A DNA stretch of 51,092 bases from Oppiella nova (taxonomy: Eukaryota > Arthropoda > Arachnida > Sarcoptiformes > Oppiidae). Under the pieces are notes generated by a model, which saw nothing but the letters and a program-made list of their open reading frames with translations, was not told the DNA's origin and did not search any database. Both the position numbers and the translations under genes were made by a program. The stretch spans positions 1-51,092 of the forward strand of contig CAJPVJ010000053.1 in assembly GCA_905397405.1 (NCBI GenBank), written 5' to 3'. Numbering within the stretch: the first letter of the stretch is position 1; every line of letters starts with the position of its first letter. This document shows positions 1-9,626 of this stretch, one piece after another.

Positions 1-34
1 ATAAAAACTAACGCTGTAGTCTTTTTAAATAACT

Positions 35-108
35 TGGCAGAGGATCAAGGATTCGAACCTTGACGAACGGTTTTGGAGACCGTCATGCTACCATTACACC
101 AATCCTCT
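35..108 (-). tRNA. tRNA-Trp (anticodon CCA)
   Basis: Read on the minus strand this is a complete 74-nt cloverleaf. It has a 7-bp acceptor beginning AGAGGAT, an anticodon stem ACGGT/ACCGT around the loop CTCCAAA (U33, anticodon CCA), a T arm CAAGG/CCTTG around TTCGAAT, discriminator G73 and an encoded CCA. The A1-U72 pair and G73 agree with tryptophan identity. The D arm (GTGT/GCAT, with wobble pairs) is weak for a Trp tRNA. A Gly(TCC) reading would break the U33 rule. It lies 41 nt downstream of tRNA-Leu, so the two are probably co-transcribed. Confidence 0.9.
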
Positions 109-149
109 ATAACCCTTCATTTTGTTTTAGTACCACAAAATGAATTGCT

Positions 150-234
150 TGGTGGGGACGGAGAGACTCGAACTCTCACACCTTGCGGCGCTGGAACCTA
201 AATCCAGTGCGTCTACCAATTTCGCCACGTCCCC
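150..234 (-). tRNA. tRNA-Leu (anticodon TAG)
   Basis: This is an 85-nt class II tRNA on the minus strand. The acceptor stem is GGGGACG, the anticodon stem CTGGA/TCCAG closes the loop TTTAGGT (anticodon TAG), there is a long variable arm, the T loop is TTCGAGT, and CCA is encoded. It decodes CUA-family leucine codons and is the promoter-proximal gene of the pair. Confidence 0.95.
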
Positions 235-247
235 AATGGCTGTGTAT

Positions 248-274
248 ATTATAGAGATCGTTTTATTATGACAA
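248..274 (-). promoter_or_regulatory. sigma70-type promoter of the tRNA-Leu/tRNA-Trp unit
   Basis: On the minus strand a TTGTCA -35 box lies 15 bp from a perfect TATAAT -10 box. The expected start is about 7 nt before the mature 5' end of tRNA-Leu. The spacer is short. Confidence 0.6.
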
Positions 275-342
275 GCCCTTTTTTCGAAAAAGACACTCGT
301 TTGTTTAAATAAAAAACAAATGTTGCAAATACTGCTTTTTGT

Positions 343-1155
343 TTAAACAATTTGGCTTAATACTTGTTTTATTTGATAAATATTTGAGCAACGTTGCCCT
401 ATTTTTTTCATTAACATCTCTGTTAAAACCATTTCAAAAATTTTAAATTGCTGTGGTAACACCACATTTAACTGCTGACAATGCAAAAATGCCCAATCTT
501 GATAGCTTTTCGCCGATAAGCGCTGTTGTGTCAACCACTCCAACCAAACGATTCCCAACGCATAAATATCGGATTGAAATGATTTTGGTTGACCATGAAA
601 CAATTCTGGTGCCATATACCGAGGTGTTGCGGTATGTGTTGCGATATTTGTTAAATTTGCCTCTTGAGCGATGTTTACAGCCTGTTCAAAGTCAATCAAA
701 TAACTTTTCTCATCCTTAACTCGAAAGTGCTCAACTTTGATATCGCCATGCAGATAACCATAGTCATGCAAATGTTCAAGCACATCTAAGCTGAGTACTA
801 ATCGCTTACCAATTTCAGCCAAGCTAAGTCGATCAGGCAGATCCTGAAAAAGCTTTGGGGCATCTTCCACCCATAAAGTCTGATCAATGACCTCTTCTTC
901 AATTTTAAATTGCTGAAATGGATCAAATATTGAAAAATTTAACAATACAGGTTGAGCTTCAGTCTCCAATGCATTCAACTCGCTATAACAGTTCAGTTCA
1001 TTGAAAAAGTGCTGTTGATAACAGCGATTTGAATTTTTGAGCTGTAATTTCAACCAAAACCATTGCTGTCCCTGTTGAATTTGATAAACACGGCGACCAA
1101 ATTTTTGACTTTGGATTGAATTATATGCAACTGGAAGAATTCTGCTTTGGCTCAT
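343..1155 (-). CDS. Degenerate protein-kinase-like protein
   Basis: This is a protein-kinase fold of 270 aa. It has a candidate ATP-binding Lys in FWLK (about 36), the catalytic-loop motif HGDIK at 136-140, DFE at 155-157 in place of DFG, and APEL at 182-185. Two key positions deviate: the metal-binding Asn of the HRDxKxxN loop is His143, and the Gly of DFG is Glu. It may be weakly active or a pseudokinase. The start was set at 1155 because that ATG overlaps the stop of the upstream patatin gene as ATGA, which indicates translational coupling. A longer frame to 1218 would overlap the neighbour by 67 nt. The substrate is unknown, and an aminoglycoside-phosphotransferase-like activity cannot be excluded. 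Confidence 0.8.
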   Translation of the reverse strand: MSQSRILPVAYNSIQSQKFGRRVYQIQQGQQWFWLKLQLKNSNRCYQQHFFNELNCYSELNALETEAQPVLLNFSIFDPFQQFKIEEEVIDQTLWVEDAPKLFQDLPDRLSLAEIGKRLVLSLDVLEHLHDYGYLHGDIKVEHFRVKDEKSYLIDFEQAVNIAQEANLTNIATHTATPRYMAPELFHGQPKSFQSDIYALGIVWLEWLTQQRLSAKSYQDWAFLHCQQLNVVLPQQFKIFEMVLTEMLMKKIGQRCSNIYQIKQVLSQIV

Positions 1156-2663
1156 ACTTCGGTCAATTGTTCTGCGGGTATATCTTTCGTCATTGGATGA
1201 TTCAAAACTTCTAGACAATGTTGGATTGTTTTACCAATACGCGCATGTGTTTCTATGCTTGAAATTTTTGGCCAAGTTGCACGCTCACCTTCTCGTTGCA
1301 ACAGCTTGAATAGATATGGGCGTGGGTTCTGTAACATATAGCTATAATGGCGCAGACTATACTCCCCAATAATATTGACATCACCATAGTAGCGCTGGTC
1401 AATAATACCGTAACCGTGATCGAGTAAACGACGCATAGAAGGAACTCGTCCCATACGACCTCTGGCAAAATCCATGATCCCCATTGCAGCCATGCGTCCT
1501 TGACTACGCACAATACGTTCAGGCCAACTCAGTAAATCTCTACGATAACGTTCTTCATCATTCTGCATAAACGGTACAATATGTGGATTAACCTGACTGG
1601 CAATGGTGTAATTCAAATTATAAAGACGTGACATGCGCTCTTGGGGGAAATCATTGCGGACACTGCCATCCACCCAACGCGTATTTGCCAAATAAGGGGT
1701 ATGTACACCATCGTAACGTTTACTGATCAAACGCACAGGTGGAAATAAAACCGGTACAGCACATGATGCCAATACTGCACTCCAGACCAATAAATCTGGT
1801 GAGGTATATTTATTCATGATTCGTACATCTTCTTGGGAAACATCATAAGGCGCGACGGTGACATTGATATCCAAGCCTGATTTTTCAAACGCCTCCTGAA
1901 ACGTTACATCACCTAAATTTTCGACCAAAAACTTTTTAAGATATCGGACATCTGCAAAACCACCATTGCCTTTGATTAATTCTTTTAAGCTACGAAAGTG
2001 AAAGGCTTCACTATAAAATTGGTCACCACTCAGCAAGTTTGGAATCTCACCTGGTTCATTTACCCCCAGCATCGCCGTCATGATTGCCCCAGCACTTGAA
2101 CCAGAAAGTACTTTTGGCATTAAGTCTTGTTCCATTAATGCCTTACAAACACCGCTATGGAATAAACCTAAGGTTGCCCCACCTGAAAACATCAGTGCGG
2201 GCTGACCATAGGCCTTTTCACAGTTTTCGAAAAACTTCCTTTTGCTTTCATGACACAAGGCTTGGCAACTTTCTGAAGCGATGAATGCCAAACTATTACT
2301 GACTTCATCGATATAATCTTCAATTATTTTTTTAGTTCCAACATAGGTATGTGCAAATAGCATCGGATGCCCGATGTTGGCAACATCGTGACTAAATCCT
2401 TCTCTTAGGATATACATCAAATCTTGGGTGCGATTTTGCAGACGATAACGACGCAATAAATTTAACCGATGGGAAATAATTTCAGCATCAAAATATGGAG
2501 AGGTATTATCCAGCTTCCACTCCTGTGCCCCCGTTTCTTCATCCAGTTTTAACGCTATAGATTTCCACTCTTCATAGTTTTCCGCATGTTTCAGTTTTCT
2601 TTTTAGTTTTTTAATACGATAAGCCTGATGCGGATTTAAATCTTGAGTAAGTTCTAATAACAT
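1152..2663 (-). CDS. Patatin-like phospholipase with N-terminal DUF3336-type region
   Basis: This is a serine lipid acyl hydrolase of 503 aa. Residues 1-150 resemble the helical DUF3336 region found before patatin domains, as in yeast TGL3/4/5 lipases. The patatin domain has the oxyanion loop GGATLG at 161-166, the nucleophile elbow GSSAG at 188-192 (Ser190) and the dyad motif DGS at 332-334 (Asp332). It probably acts on phospholipids or triacylglycerol, with no signal peptide seen. The ATG at 2663 was chosen over the upstream frame to 2744 because AAGGA stands 9 nt before it. It is the first gene of a two-gene unit with the kinase-like gene. Confidence 0.88.
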   Translation of the reverse strand: MLLELTQDLNPHQAYRIKKLKRKLKHAENYEEWKSIALKLDEETGAQEWKLDNTSPYFDAEIISHRLNLLRRYRLQNRTQDLMYILREGFSHDVANIGHPMLFAHTYVGTKKIIEDYIDEVSNSLAFIASESCQALCHESKRKFFENCEKAYGQPALMFSGGATLGLFHSGVCKALMEQDLMPKVLSGSSAGAIMTAMLGVNEPGEIPNLLSGDQFYSEAFHFRSLKELIKGNGGFADVRYLKKFLVENLGDVTFQEAFEKSGLDINVTVAPYDVSQEDVRIMNKYTSPDLLVWSAVLASCAVPVLFPPVRLISKRYDGVHTPYLANTRWVDGSVRNDFPQERMSRLYNLNYTIASQVNPHIVPFMQNDEERYRRDLLSWPERIVRSQGRMAAMGIMDFARGRMGRVPSMRRLLDHGYGIIDQRYYGDVNIIGEYSLRHYSYMLQNPRPYLFKLLQREGERATWPKISSIETHARIGKTIQHCLEVLNHPMTKDIPAEQLTEV

Positions 2664-2864
2664 TTCTAATATTCCTTTGATTTTTAATCCGACACTTTTA
2701 GATACCTGTCGATAAACTATGCTGAAAAATAACCAGATAATCAATTACCATAAGTCATTTAATTCTTGCTTTAGATTCCAATTATCGCCTATTGAGATTA
2801 GCTCAATAAAATTACTGTGCTAATATCAACCACACATTGTAATTTCTGAAAATAGCGAACGGAT

Positions 2865-3737
2865 ATGGCAACTTTCGACTTACCTGACAATATCATCCAA
2901 AAATTATCCACTGTTCTTGATCAGTTACATCAATTCCTTCCTGAAACAAAAAAGGATACCGACTTTGCAGCAGTGGCTTTTAGGTGGCACGATAAACAAC
3001 TCAAAGCGATTTATAACCCGAAAGCAATGCATTTGGATGATCTTAAAGGGATTGAACGTCAGAAAGCTAAAATTTTACAAAATACTGAACAATTTCTACA
3101 CGGCTTACCTGCCAACGATATTTTACTGACTGGCTCACGCGGTACAGGAAAATCATCCATTGTCCGTTCTTTACTTACCCAGTATGCAGAACAAGGCTTA
3201 CGTTTAATTGAAATTGAACGAGATGATTTGTCAGACTTGCCAGAAATTCAAAAAATTATTAAAAATCGTCCAGAAAAGTTCATCGTTTATTGTGATGACT
3301 TGGCATTTAATGCTGAAGATGAAAATTATCGTAGTTTAAAAAGTGTCTTAGATGGCTCGCTACAATCTGGCTCAAGTAATTTTGTGATTTACGCGACCAG
3401 TAACCGTCGTCATTTATTACCTGAATTTATGCATGAAAACACGCCTGTAACCAAAGTCGATGTGCCGCAATATAAAGAGTTGCACCCACAAGAAGCCATC
3501 GAAGAAAAGATTTCTTTATCAGATCGTTTCGGTATGTGGTTGTCGTTTTATCCGATGGATCAAAATCTTTATTTAGAAATTGTGGAGCACTATTTAACAA
3601 AAGCAGACATGCCCTTTGCTGATGATGTACGTGCTGAAGCATTAAGATGGTGTCAAGCTCGTGGTCAACGCTCAGGGCGTGCAGCATATCAATTTTCTAA
3701 ACATTGGATTGGTTCAGAACGTTTAAAGGCTTTATAA
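2865..3737 (+). CDS. DUF815-family ATP-binding protein
   Basis: This is a 290-aa AAA-like P-loop ATPase. It has the Walker A motif GSRGTGKSS at about 90-98 and a Walker B-like YCDD motif near 142-145, followed by a sensor-like ATSN. Length and motif order match the DUF815 family of predicted ATPases, whose physiological role is unknown. It has its own promoter region and a strong terminator just downstream, so it is probably monocistronic. No membrane segment or signal peptide is visible. Confidence 0.85.
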   Translation: MATFDLPDNIIQKLSTVLDQLHQFLPETKKDTDFAAVAFRWHDKQLKAIYNPKAMHLDDLKGIERQKAKILQNTEQFLHGLPANDILLTGSRGTGKSSIVRSLLTQYAEQGLRLIEIERDDLSDLPEIQKIIKNRPEKFIVYCDDLAFNAEDENYRSLKSVLDGSLQSGSSNFVIYATSNRRHLLPEFMHENTPVTKVDVPQYKELHPQEAIEEKISLSDRFGMWLSFYPMDQNLYLEIVEHYLTKADMPFADDVRAEALRWCQARGQRSGRAAYQFSKHWIGSERLKAL

Positions 3738-3759
3738 TTCCGACTTTTTTTAGATATAC

Positions 3760-3796
3760 AAAGCCCTAACTGAATAATAGTCAGGGCTTTTATTAT
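3760..3796 (+). terminator. Rho-independent terminator after the DUF815 gene
   Basis: The stem AAAGCCCT/AGGGCTTT is extended by ACT/AGT beyond one mismatch, with a 7-nt loop, and runs into TTTTATT. Confidence 0.85.
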
Positions 3797-4205
3797 TTAT
3801 CAGTTAGATCATATGCGATAAGAATAAGTAAGCTAAGCAAATAGCGATATCAAAACGTCCAATAAGCTCATTCATGCTAAACCCATTTATCACCCGTTAA
3901 AATCTCACTGTATCTTTGTCTCATTTGATAACAATAGCTTGAATGGATTACCCTGTTTCTTTCAACCCATATCATTCAAATAAAGCTTAAATTATTCGTT
4001 TCTATGTAAAAAAGACCATCAACACACAACTCAAGCTGACTGCTGGTTAATCATGCAACTAAAAGCCAAAATTAAAAAAATCAGTATATTTAAATATATT
4101 TCAAATACTTAAACACAAAGCAATAATTCATCCAGAACATTTTATTTCAGCACATCACAGTTTAAGCGTGATAAAATAGCCGACAGTTTCATATAGGATA
4201 GGTCT
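3797..4205. other. Intergenic stretch upstream of dnaE
   Basis: This is about 410 bp of AT-rich DNA with no convincing ORF or repeat. The dnaE promoter must lie here. A GATAAAAT sequence near 4170 could be its -10 box, but I see no clear -35. Confidence 0.4.
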
Positions 4206-7200
4206 ATGCAGTTTGTTCATCTTGGTATTCATACCGAATTCTCGATTACAGAATCGATCGTACGTATACCTGATCTGATTAAAGCTGCCGCATCTGATGA
4301 AATGCCTGCTTTAGCCATTACAGACCTATCCAACCTGCATGCAGCTGTTAAGTTTTATAACAAATCGCTGGGGAAAGGGATTAAACCTATTTTCGGCAGT
4401 GTAATTCGATTAAACGATGCAAACCATAAAGCAACCTTACTGGCAATGACCAATAAAGGCTGGCGTGGTCTGACTGAAATTGTCTCTCGCGGCTTTATTG
4501 AAGGGCAACAACTGTCGATTCCATGTGTACAAAAAGAATGGGTGCTTGAACAGTCTCAAGACCTTATTGTACTTTTGGGTCTACATAGTGATGTCGGAGA
4601 AATGCTCTGTGCAGCTTATCCTGAAAAAGCCGAACCACTGTTAGAACAATGGATCGAAAAATTTGGCAATCGTGTTTATTTAGCGCTGACGCGTACAGGT
4701 CGCCCATTAGAAGAAAGCTTCAATGAAGAAGCGGTTAAACTCGCTGCAAAATATAATATTGGTGTCGTTGCACATAATGATGTGCATTTTGTTAGACCAG
4801 AAGATTATGAAGCACATGAAGCACGTGTTTGTATCGCAGATGGTTATGTTCTAGGTGATAGTAAACGTCCTAAGCATTACAGCCCTGAGCAATATTTTAA
4901 AACCTCTGCTGAAATGATTCAGCTGTTTGCAGATATTCCAAGTGCGATTGAAAATACCTTACAAATTGCAAAGCGTTGTACTGTTTCACTCCGTTTAGGA
5001 TTCCATGACCTACCAGACTATCCAATTCCGGAAGGTCATACTATCCATTCTTACTTTGAGCATCTTTCTGAAATTGGTTTAGAAGAACGCTTAGACTTCC
5101 TTTACCCTATTGAAACACGTGATGAAGATTGGGCTGAAATTCGTAAGCCTTATGATGAACGTCTGGCCTATGAGCTTGGCATTATCAATAAAATGGATTT
5201 CCCCGGTTACTTCCTCATCGTCATGGACTTTATTCAATGGTCTAAAAACAATGGGGTTCCTGTAGGTCCCGGTCGTGGTTCAGGTGCAGGCTCACTCGTC
5301 GCTTATAGTTTAAAAATTACTGACTTAGACCCGCTGCGTTATGACCTACTCTTCGAACGTTTCTTAAACCCAGAACGTGTATCCATGCCCGACTTTGATA
5401 TCGATTTCTGTATCGCTGGGCGTGATAAGGTCATCGATTATGTGGCACGCCATTATGGTCGTGATGCGGTTTCTCAGATTGCAACCTTCGGTACCATGGC
5501 TGCTAAAGGTGCGATTCGAGATGTAGCACGGGTTTTAGGTAAATCTTATGGTTTAGCAGATCGTATTTCTAAAATGATTCCGACTAAACCTTTAGGTCTC
5601 ACCTTAGAAGAATCTATTGAGGCTGAACCACAACTTAAAGATATTGTGACCAATCCATCCAACCCAGATTATGATGATGCTGCTGAAATCTGGGAAATGG
5701 CGCTCAAGCTTGAAGGCATTACCCGTAATACAGGTAAACACGCAGGTGGTGTGGTCATCGCACCAACCAAAATCACCGATTATTCGGCAATTTTGTGTGA
5801 AGCTGATGGCACAGGACGGGTTGCCCAATTCGATAAAGATGATGTAGAAGCTGCGGGCCTAGTAAAATTCGACTTCTTGGGCTTACGTAACCTTACTGTA
5901 ATTGAAGATGCGATTCAAAATATTAATAAGCGTATTCAATCTGATAAGCCGTTAAATATTTCAAACATTCCTTTGGACGATCCTAAATCCTATGCAGTAT
6001 TTGCTGACGCAAATACCACCGCGGTATTCCAGTTTGAATCCGTGGGCATGAAAAAAATGCTTAAAGAAGCACGCCCAAGTAAATTTGAAGAAATTATTGC
6101 CTTCGTATCCTTATATCGACCGGGTCCAATGGACCTTATCCCCGACTTTATCCATCGTATGCATGGTGGTGAGTTTGAATACTTACATCCGCTGTTAGAA
6201 AGTGTACTCGAACCCACTTATGGGATCATGGTATATCAGGAACAGGTGATGCAAGCCGCACAGTTCTGTGCAGGCTATACACTGGGTGGTGCAGATTTAC
6301 TTCGTCGTGCGATGGGTAAAAAGAAAGTCGAGGAAATGGTCAAGCAACGTGCCACCTTTATTGAAGGTGCTGCGAAAAAAGATATTGATGAAGGTACAGC
6401 CAACCATATCTTTGACTATATGGAAAAATTCGCAGGCTATGGTTTTAACAAATCACATGCCGCTGCGTATGCTTTAGTTGCCTATCAAACGGCTTGGTTA
6501 AAAGCACATTACCCTTCTGAATTTATGGCTGCGGTCATGTCTTCGGAAATGCAAAATACAGATAACATTGTATTTTTAATTGATGACTGCCGAATCAACA
6601 ACTTAGTGGTATTGCCGCCATCGGTAAATATGTCGTTCTACCAATTCTATGCCAGTGATGTAAACACCATTATTTATGGTTTAGGTGCAATTAAAGGTGT
6701 CGGCGAACAGGCCATGCAATCCGTGATTGATTCACGTGAGCAAGATGGTCCTTTTAAAGATTTATTTGATTTCTGCCACCGTGTAGATTTGAAAAAAATC
6801 AATAAAAGAACATTGGAAGCATTGATTCGCGCTGGCGCACTGGACTGTTTGGGAATTGAACGCTCAAGTTTAATGGCTCAACTTCCAGAAGCTGTCCAAG
6901 CCGCTGAACAGGCACGTTCTAATCGTGAAACGGGCATTATGGACTTATTTGGTGAAGTTGAAGAGGTTCAACGTAAGCCAGCTAAACCTGTAAAACCGTG
7001 GTCTGATGAAGTGCGTCTAAAAGGCGAAAAAGATACATTGGGTTTATATCTGACAGGTCATCCAATTGATGTCTATCGTGCAGAATTAAAATCCTTTATT
7101 CCAAATAAAATTAATGAATTAACCCCTACTCGTCGTGGTGTGACTACTGTTTTCGCAGGTTTAGTGGTCGATATTGCCAATTTCCCGAATCGGATGATGA

Positions 7201-7778
7201 TTACCCTTGATGACGGTACAGCACGTATCGAAGTCTCTGCGAATCATGAACGCTTCCAACGCTTTAAAGACATCATTCAAAATGAAAAAGTGGTGGTGAT
7301 TGAAGGTGAAATTTATGAACGTGAAGGTTTTGACCGTCCTATGGGGCGTTTGACCAAAGCATTCACCCTCAATGAAATTCGACAAAAGCGTGCTAATAGC
7401 ATTGCCATAACACTGAATACAGAAGTGATGACGAAAACTTTAGCCTCGGATATTCAAAAGATCTTACTGCCTTTCTGTAATGTCGATATGTGTCAACACA
7501 TTCCAATGCAGATTCAGTTAGATTATGACTATGCCACGGCTGAGTTACATTTAGGGCAACAATGGAAAGTTGCCCCATTGGATGAGTTACTTTCTAAATT
7601 ACGTGATTACTTTGGTAAAGAATCTATTCATATTGAATACCAAGTCAAATCTAAAGCGGCAAAAGCCGTGGATCATCGTGGACTTGCCCAACCGACTCAA
7701 GTTGCACCACCGCCAGAAAATATGAGTATGGATGATGCAATGGATGACTATATGGCAGATGCAGGCCAATTCTCCTAA
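4206..7778 (+). CDS. dnaE: DNA polymerase III subunit alpha
   Basis: This is the catalytic subunit of the replicative polymerase (DnaE1 type), 1190 aa and near the family's usual length. The N-terminal PHP domain begins FVHLGIHTEFS. The C-family polymerase palm contains GPGRGSGAGS (about 354-363) and the catalytic PDFDIDF (about 395-401). Later come the YGFNKSHAAAYA motif, helix-hairpin-helix motifs and an OB-fold (about 980-1060). The PHP domain probably has a structural role, since proofreading is normally done by the epsilon subunit. The acidic tail ends in AGQFS. Only 41 nt separate it from trmJ. Confidence 0.97.
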   Translation: MQFVHLGIHTEFSITESIVRIPDLIKAAASDEMPALAITDLSNLHAAVKFYNKSLGKGIKPIFGSVIRLNDANHKATLLAMTNKGWRGLTEIVSRGFIEGQQLSIPCVQKEWVLEQSQDLIVLLGLHSDVGEMLCAAYPEKAEPLLEQWIEKFGNRVYLALTRTGRPLEESFNEEAVKLAAKYNIGVVAHNDVHFVRPEDYEAHEARVCIADGYVLGDSKRPKHYSPEQYFKTSAEMIQLFADIPSAIENTLQIAKRCTVSLRLGFHDLPDYPIPEGHTIHSYFEHLSEIGLEERLDFLYPIETRDEDWAEIRKPYDERLAYELGIINKMDFPGYFLIVMDFIQWSKNNGVPVGPGRGSGAGSLVAYSLKITDLDPLRYDLLFERFLNPERVSMPDFDIDFCIAGRDKVIDYVARHYGRDAVSQIATFGTMAAKGAIRDVARVLGKSYGLADRISKMIPTKPLGLTLEESIEAEPQLKDIVTNPSNPDYDDAAEIWEMALKLEGITRNTGKHAGGVVIAPTKITDYSAILCEADGTGRVAQFDKDDVEAAGLVKFDFLGLRNLTVIEDAIQNINKRIQSDKPLNISNIPLDDPKSYAVFADANTTAVFQFESVGMKKMLKEARPSKFEEIIAFVSLYRPGPMDLIPDFIHRMHGGEFEYLHPLLESVLEPTYGIMVYQEQVMQAAQFCAGYTLGGADLLRRAMGKKKVEEMVKQRATFIEGAAKKDIDEGTANHIFDYMEKFAGYGFNKSHAAAYALVAYQTAWLKAHYPSEFMAAVMSSEMQNTDNIVFLIDDCRINNLVVLPPSVNMSFYQFYASDVNTIIYGLGAIKGVGEQAMQSVIDSREQDGPFKDLFDFCHRVDLKKINKRTLEALIRAGALDCLGIERSSLMAQLPEAVQAAEQARSNRETGIMDLFGEVEEVQRKPAKPVKPWSDEVRLKGEKDTLGLYLTGHPIDVYRAELKSFIPNKINELTPTRRGVTTVFAGLVVDIANFPNRMMITLDDGTARIEVSANHERFQRFKDIIQNEKVVVIEGEIYEREGFDRPMGRLTKAFTLNEIRQKRANSIAITLNTEVMTKTLASDIQKILLPFCNVDMCQHIPMQIQLDYDYATAELHLGQQWKVAPLDELLSKLRDYFGKESIHIEYQVKSKAAKAVDHRGLAQPTQVAPPPENMSMDDAMDDYMADAGQFS

Positions 7779-7819
7779 CCTCCCTATTTGAATTTAAAGC
7801 TTAATATTTTGGAATATTC

Positions 7820-8653
7820 ATGGATATTTTCGACAATGCTGTGATTTCACAGCATTTAAGTCATGTACGTATTGTCATGGTCAATACGACGCTTCCTGCC
7901 AATATCGGAAGTGCTCTACGTGCTATGAAAACAATGGGCTTAACCAAACTTGTGCTCGTTGCGCCTAAAACCTACCCTCACCCTGATATAGATGCGTTAG
8001 CGGCTGGCGCAGCAGATCTGATCGAGCAAATTGAAATTGTCGACAGCTTAGAAAATGCCATTAAAGATTGTCATATCGTATTTGGAACCAGTGCACGTAG
8101 TCGCACCATTCCGTGGCCTTTGCTTGATGCACGCCCTGCGGCGCAAAAATCAATGCAGGCTGTTATCCAACACCAACAAGAAATCGCTATTGTCTTCGGT
8201 CGTGAAGATCGTGGTTTAACCAATGAAGAACTTGCGCTGGCAAACTTTCATGTCACAGTCCCAGTAAATAGTGATTATGGTGTGTTAAATGTTGCTCAAG
8301 CAATTCAGGTACTGTGCTATGAAATGCGTATGGCAACATTGGAATTAGCTGACAAGAAACTGGATACTGAAGCGGTGATGCGGGTAACAGATTCAGAAGA
8401 TATGCATTGGGATGAACCTTTGGTCACACATGAGCAAATGGAACAATTTTATCCGCATATTGAAAAAATGTTGGCTGATATCGAATTTTTAGACCCTAAA
8501 AACCCGCGTTTACTGCCTTTACGCTTGCGTCGATTATTTGGGCGTATACAATTAGATAAGATGGAATATCATTTATTAAGAGGCATTTTTAGCCGAGTTC
8601 AAGCCTTGAATAATGGTACATGGAAAAAGTCAAAAGATGAGGATCAAAACTAA
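7820..8653 (+). CDS. trmJ: tRNA (cytidine/uridine-2'-O-)-methyltransferase TrmJ
   Basis: This SPOUT-superfamily methyltransferase modifies the ribose of position 32 in the tRNA anticodon loop. The 277-aa protein shows the three SpoU motifs: N-terminal [28 protein letters not shown] near 131-138, and [15 protein letters not shown] near 151-165, which builds the knotted SAM site. The C-terminal extension fits TrmJ rather than the shorter TrmL. Its stop overlaps the cysE start by one base (TAATG), so the two are translationally coupled. Confidence 0.92.
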   Translation: MDIFDNAVISQHLSHVRIVMVNTTLPANIGSALRAMKTMGLTKLVLVAPKTYPHPDIDALAAGAADLIEQIEIVDSLENAIKDCHIVFGTSARSRTIPWPLLDARPAAQKSMQAVIQHQQEIAIVFGREDRGLTNEELALANFHVTVPVNSDYGVLNVAQAIQVLCYEMRMATLELADKKLDTEAVMRVTDSEDMHWDEPLVTHEQMEQFYPHIEKMLADIEFLDPKNPRLLPLRLRRLFGRIQLDKMEYHLLRGIFSRVQALNNGTWKKSKDEDQN

Positions 8654-9477
8654 TGCTAAAACAGCTTAAAGAAGATATCCAAGCTGTATTTGCGCGAGAT
8701 CCTGCTGCGCGTAATACATTTGAAGTTTTAACCACATATCCTGGGATACATGCATTAATGATGCATCGTGTTGCCCATGAATTATGGGAAAAAGATTGTA
8801 AAACTTCAGCGCGCATTTTGTCTTCTTTTAGTCGTTTTGCAACAGGTATTGAGATTCACCCTGGCGCTAAAATAGGTAAACGCTTTTTTATCGATCATGG
8901 CATGGGTGTGGTGATTGGTGAGACAGCAGAAATTGGTGATGATGTCACCTTGTATCATGGGGTGACTTTAGGCGGCACGACATGGAATAAAGGTAAACGT
9001 CATCCGACTTTAGCAGATGGTGTTGTAGTAGGTGCTGGTGCAAAAATCCTAGGTCCTTTTGTGGTCGGTAAAAATGCCAAAGTAGGCTCAAATGCTGTTG
9101 TAACTAAAGCTGTACCTGATGGCGTCACTGCGGTAGGCAACCCTGCTCGCTTTATTAGCAAAGATAAAGAAATCGTCACTACACCAGAACCAAGTTGTCC
9201 AGAAGAAATGAGCAGTGGCATTGAAAACACAGAATTTCAAGCCTATGCAGCCGTACCAGAACAATCCGACCCTATGCTGGACGGCATGCGTGTTCTGTTA
9301 GATCGTTTGGAACAAAATGAAAAACGCATCAATAGTTTGTGCCAGCGTTTATCACTTTTAGACCCAACGTTCAATTTACAGCACAATATTGAACAGCCTT
9401 TGAGTGATGATGAAATCAAAATTATAGAAGAAGTTAGACGTGAATGTGCAGCACAAAACCACTCATCGAAAGCATAA
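8653..9477 (+). CDS. cysE: Serine O-acetyltransferase
   Basis: This enzyme makes O-acetylserine from serine and acetyl-CoA, the committed step of cysteine synthesis. The 274-aa protein has an N-terminal helical region and then a left-handed beta-helix of hexapeptide repeats. The segment from [15 protein letters not shown] to YHGVTLGGT (about 72-105) carries the catalytic His/Asp region. The C-terminal tail is longer and more charged than in compact CysE proteins and lacks an obvious terminal Ile for docking CysK, so complex formation is uncertain. Confidence 0.93.
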   Translation: MLKQLKEDIQAVFARDPAARNTFEVLTTYPGIHALMMHRVAHELWEKDCKTSARILSSFSRFATGIEIHPGAKIGKRFFIDHGMGVVIGETAEIGDDVTLYHGVTLGGTTWNKGKRHPTLADGVVVGAGAKILGPFVVGKNAKVGSNAVVTKAVPDGVTAVGNPARFISKDKEIVTTPEPSCPEEMSSGIENTEFQAYAAVPEQSDPMLDGMRVLLDRLEQNEKRINSLCQRLSLLDPTFNLQHNIEQPLSDDEIKIIEEVRRECAAQNHSSKA

Positions 9478-9626
9478 GGTTGCTTAATACTTCACAAAAT
9501 GAAGTGTCAATAGACTGTAATGTATAATTTTTAATAATACGAACCAAATCAAGTTGCATGTTCAGACGTCTTTTCATAGACTGATGCGCATGCACGTTTT
9601 TTAATATAAATTAATGGAAGAAACAC

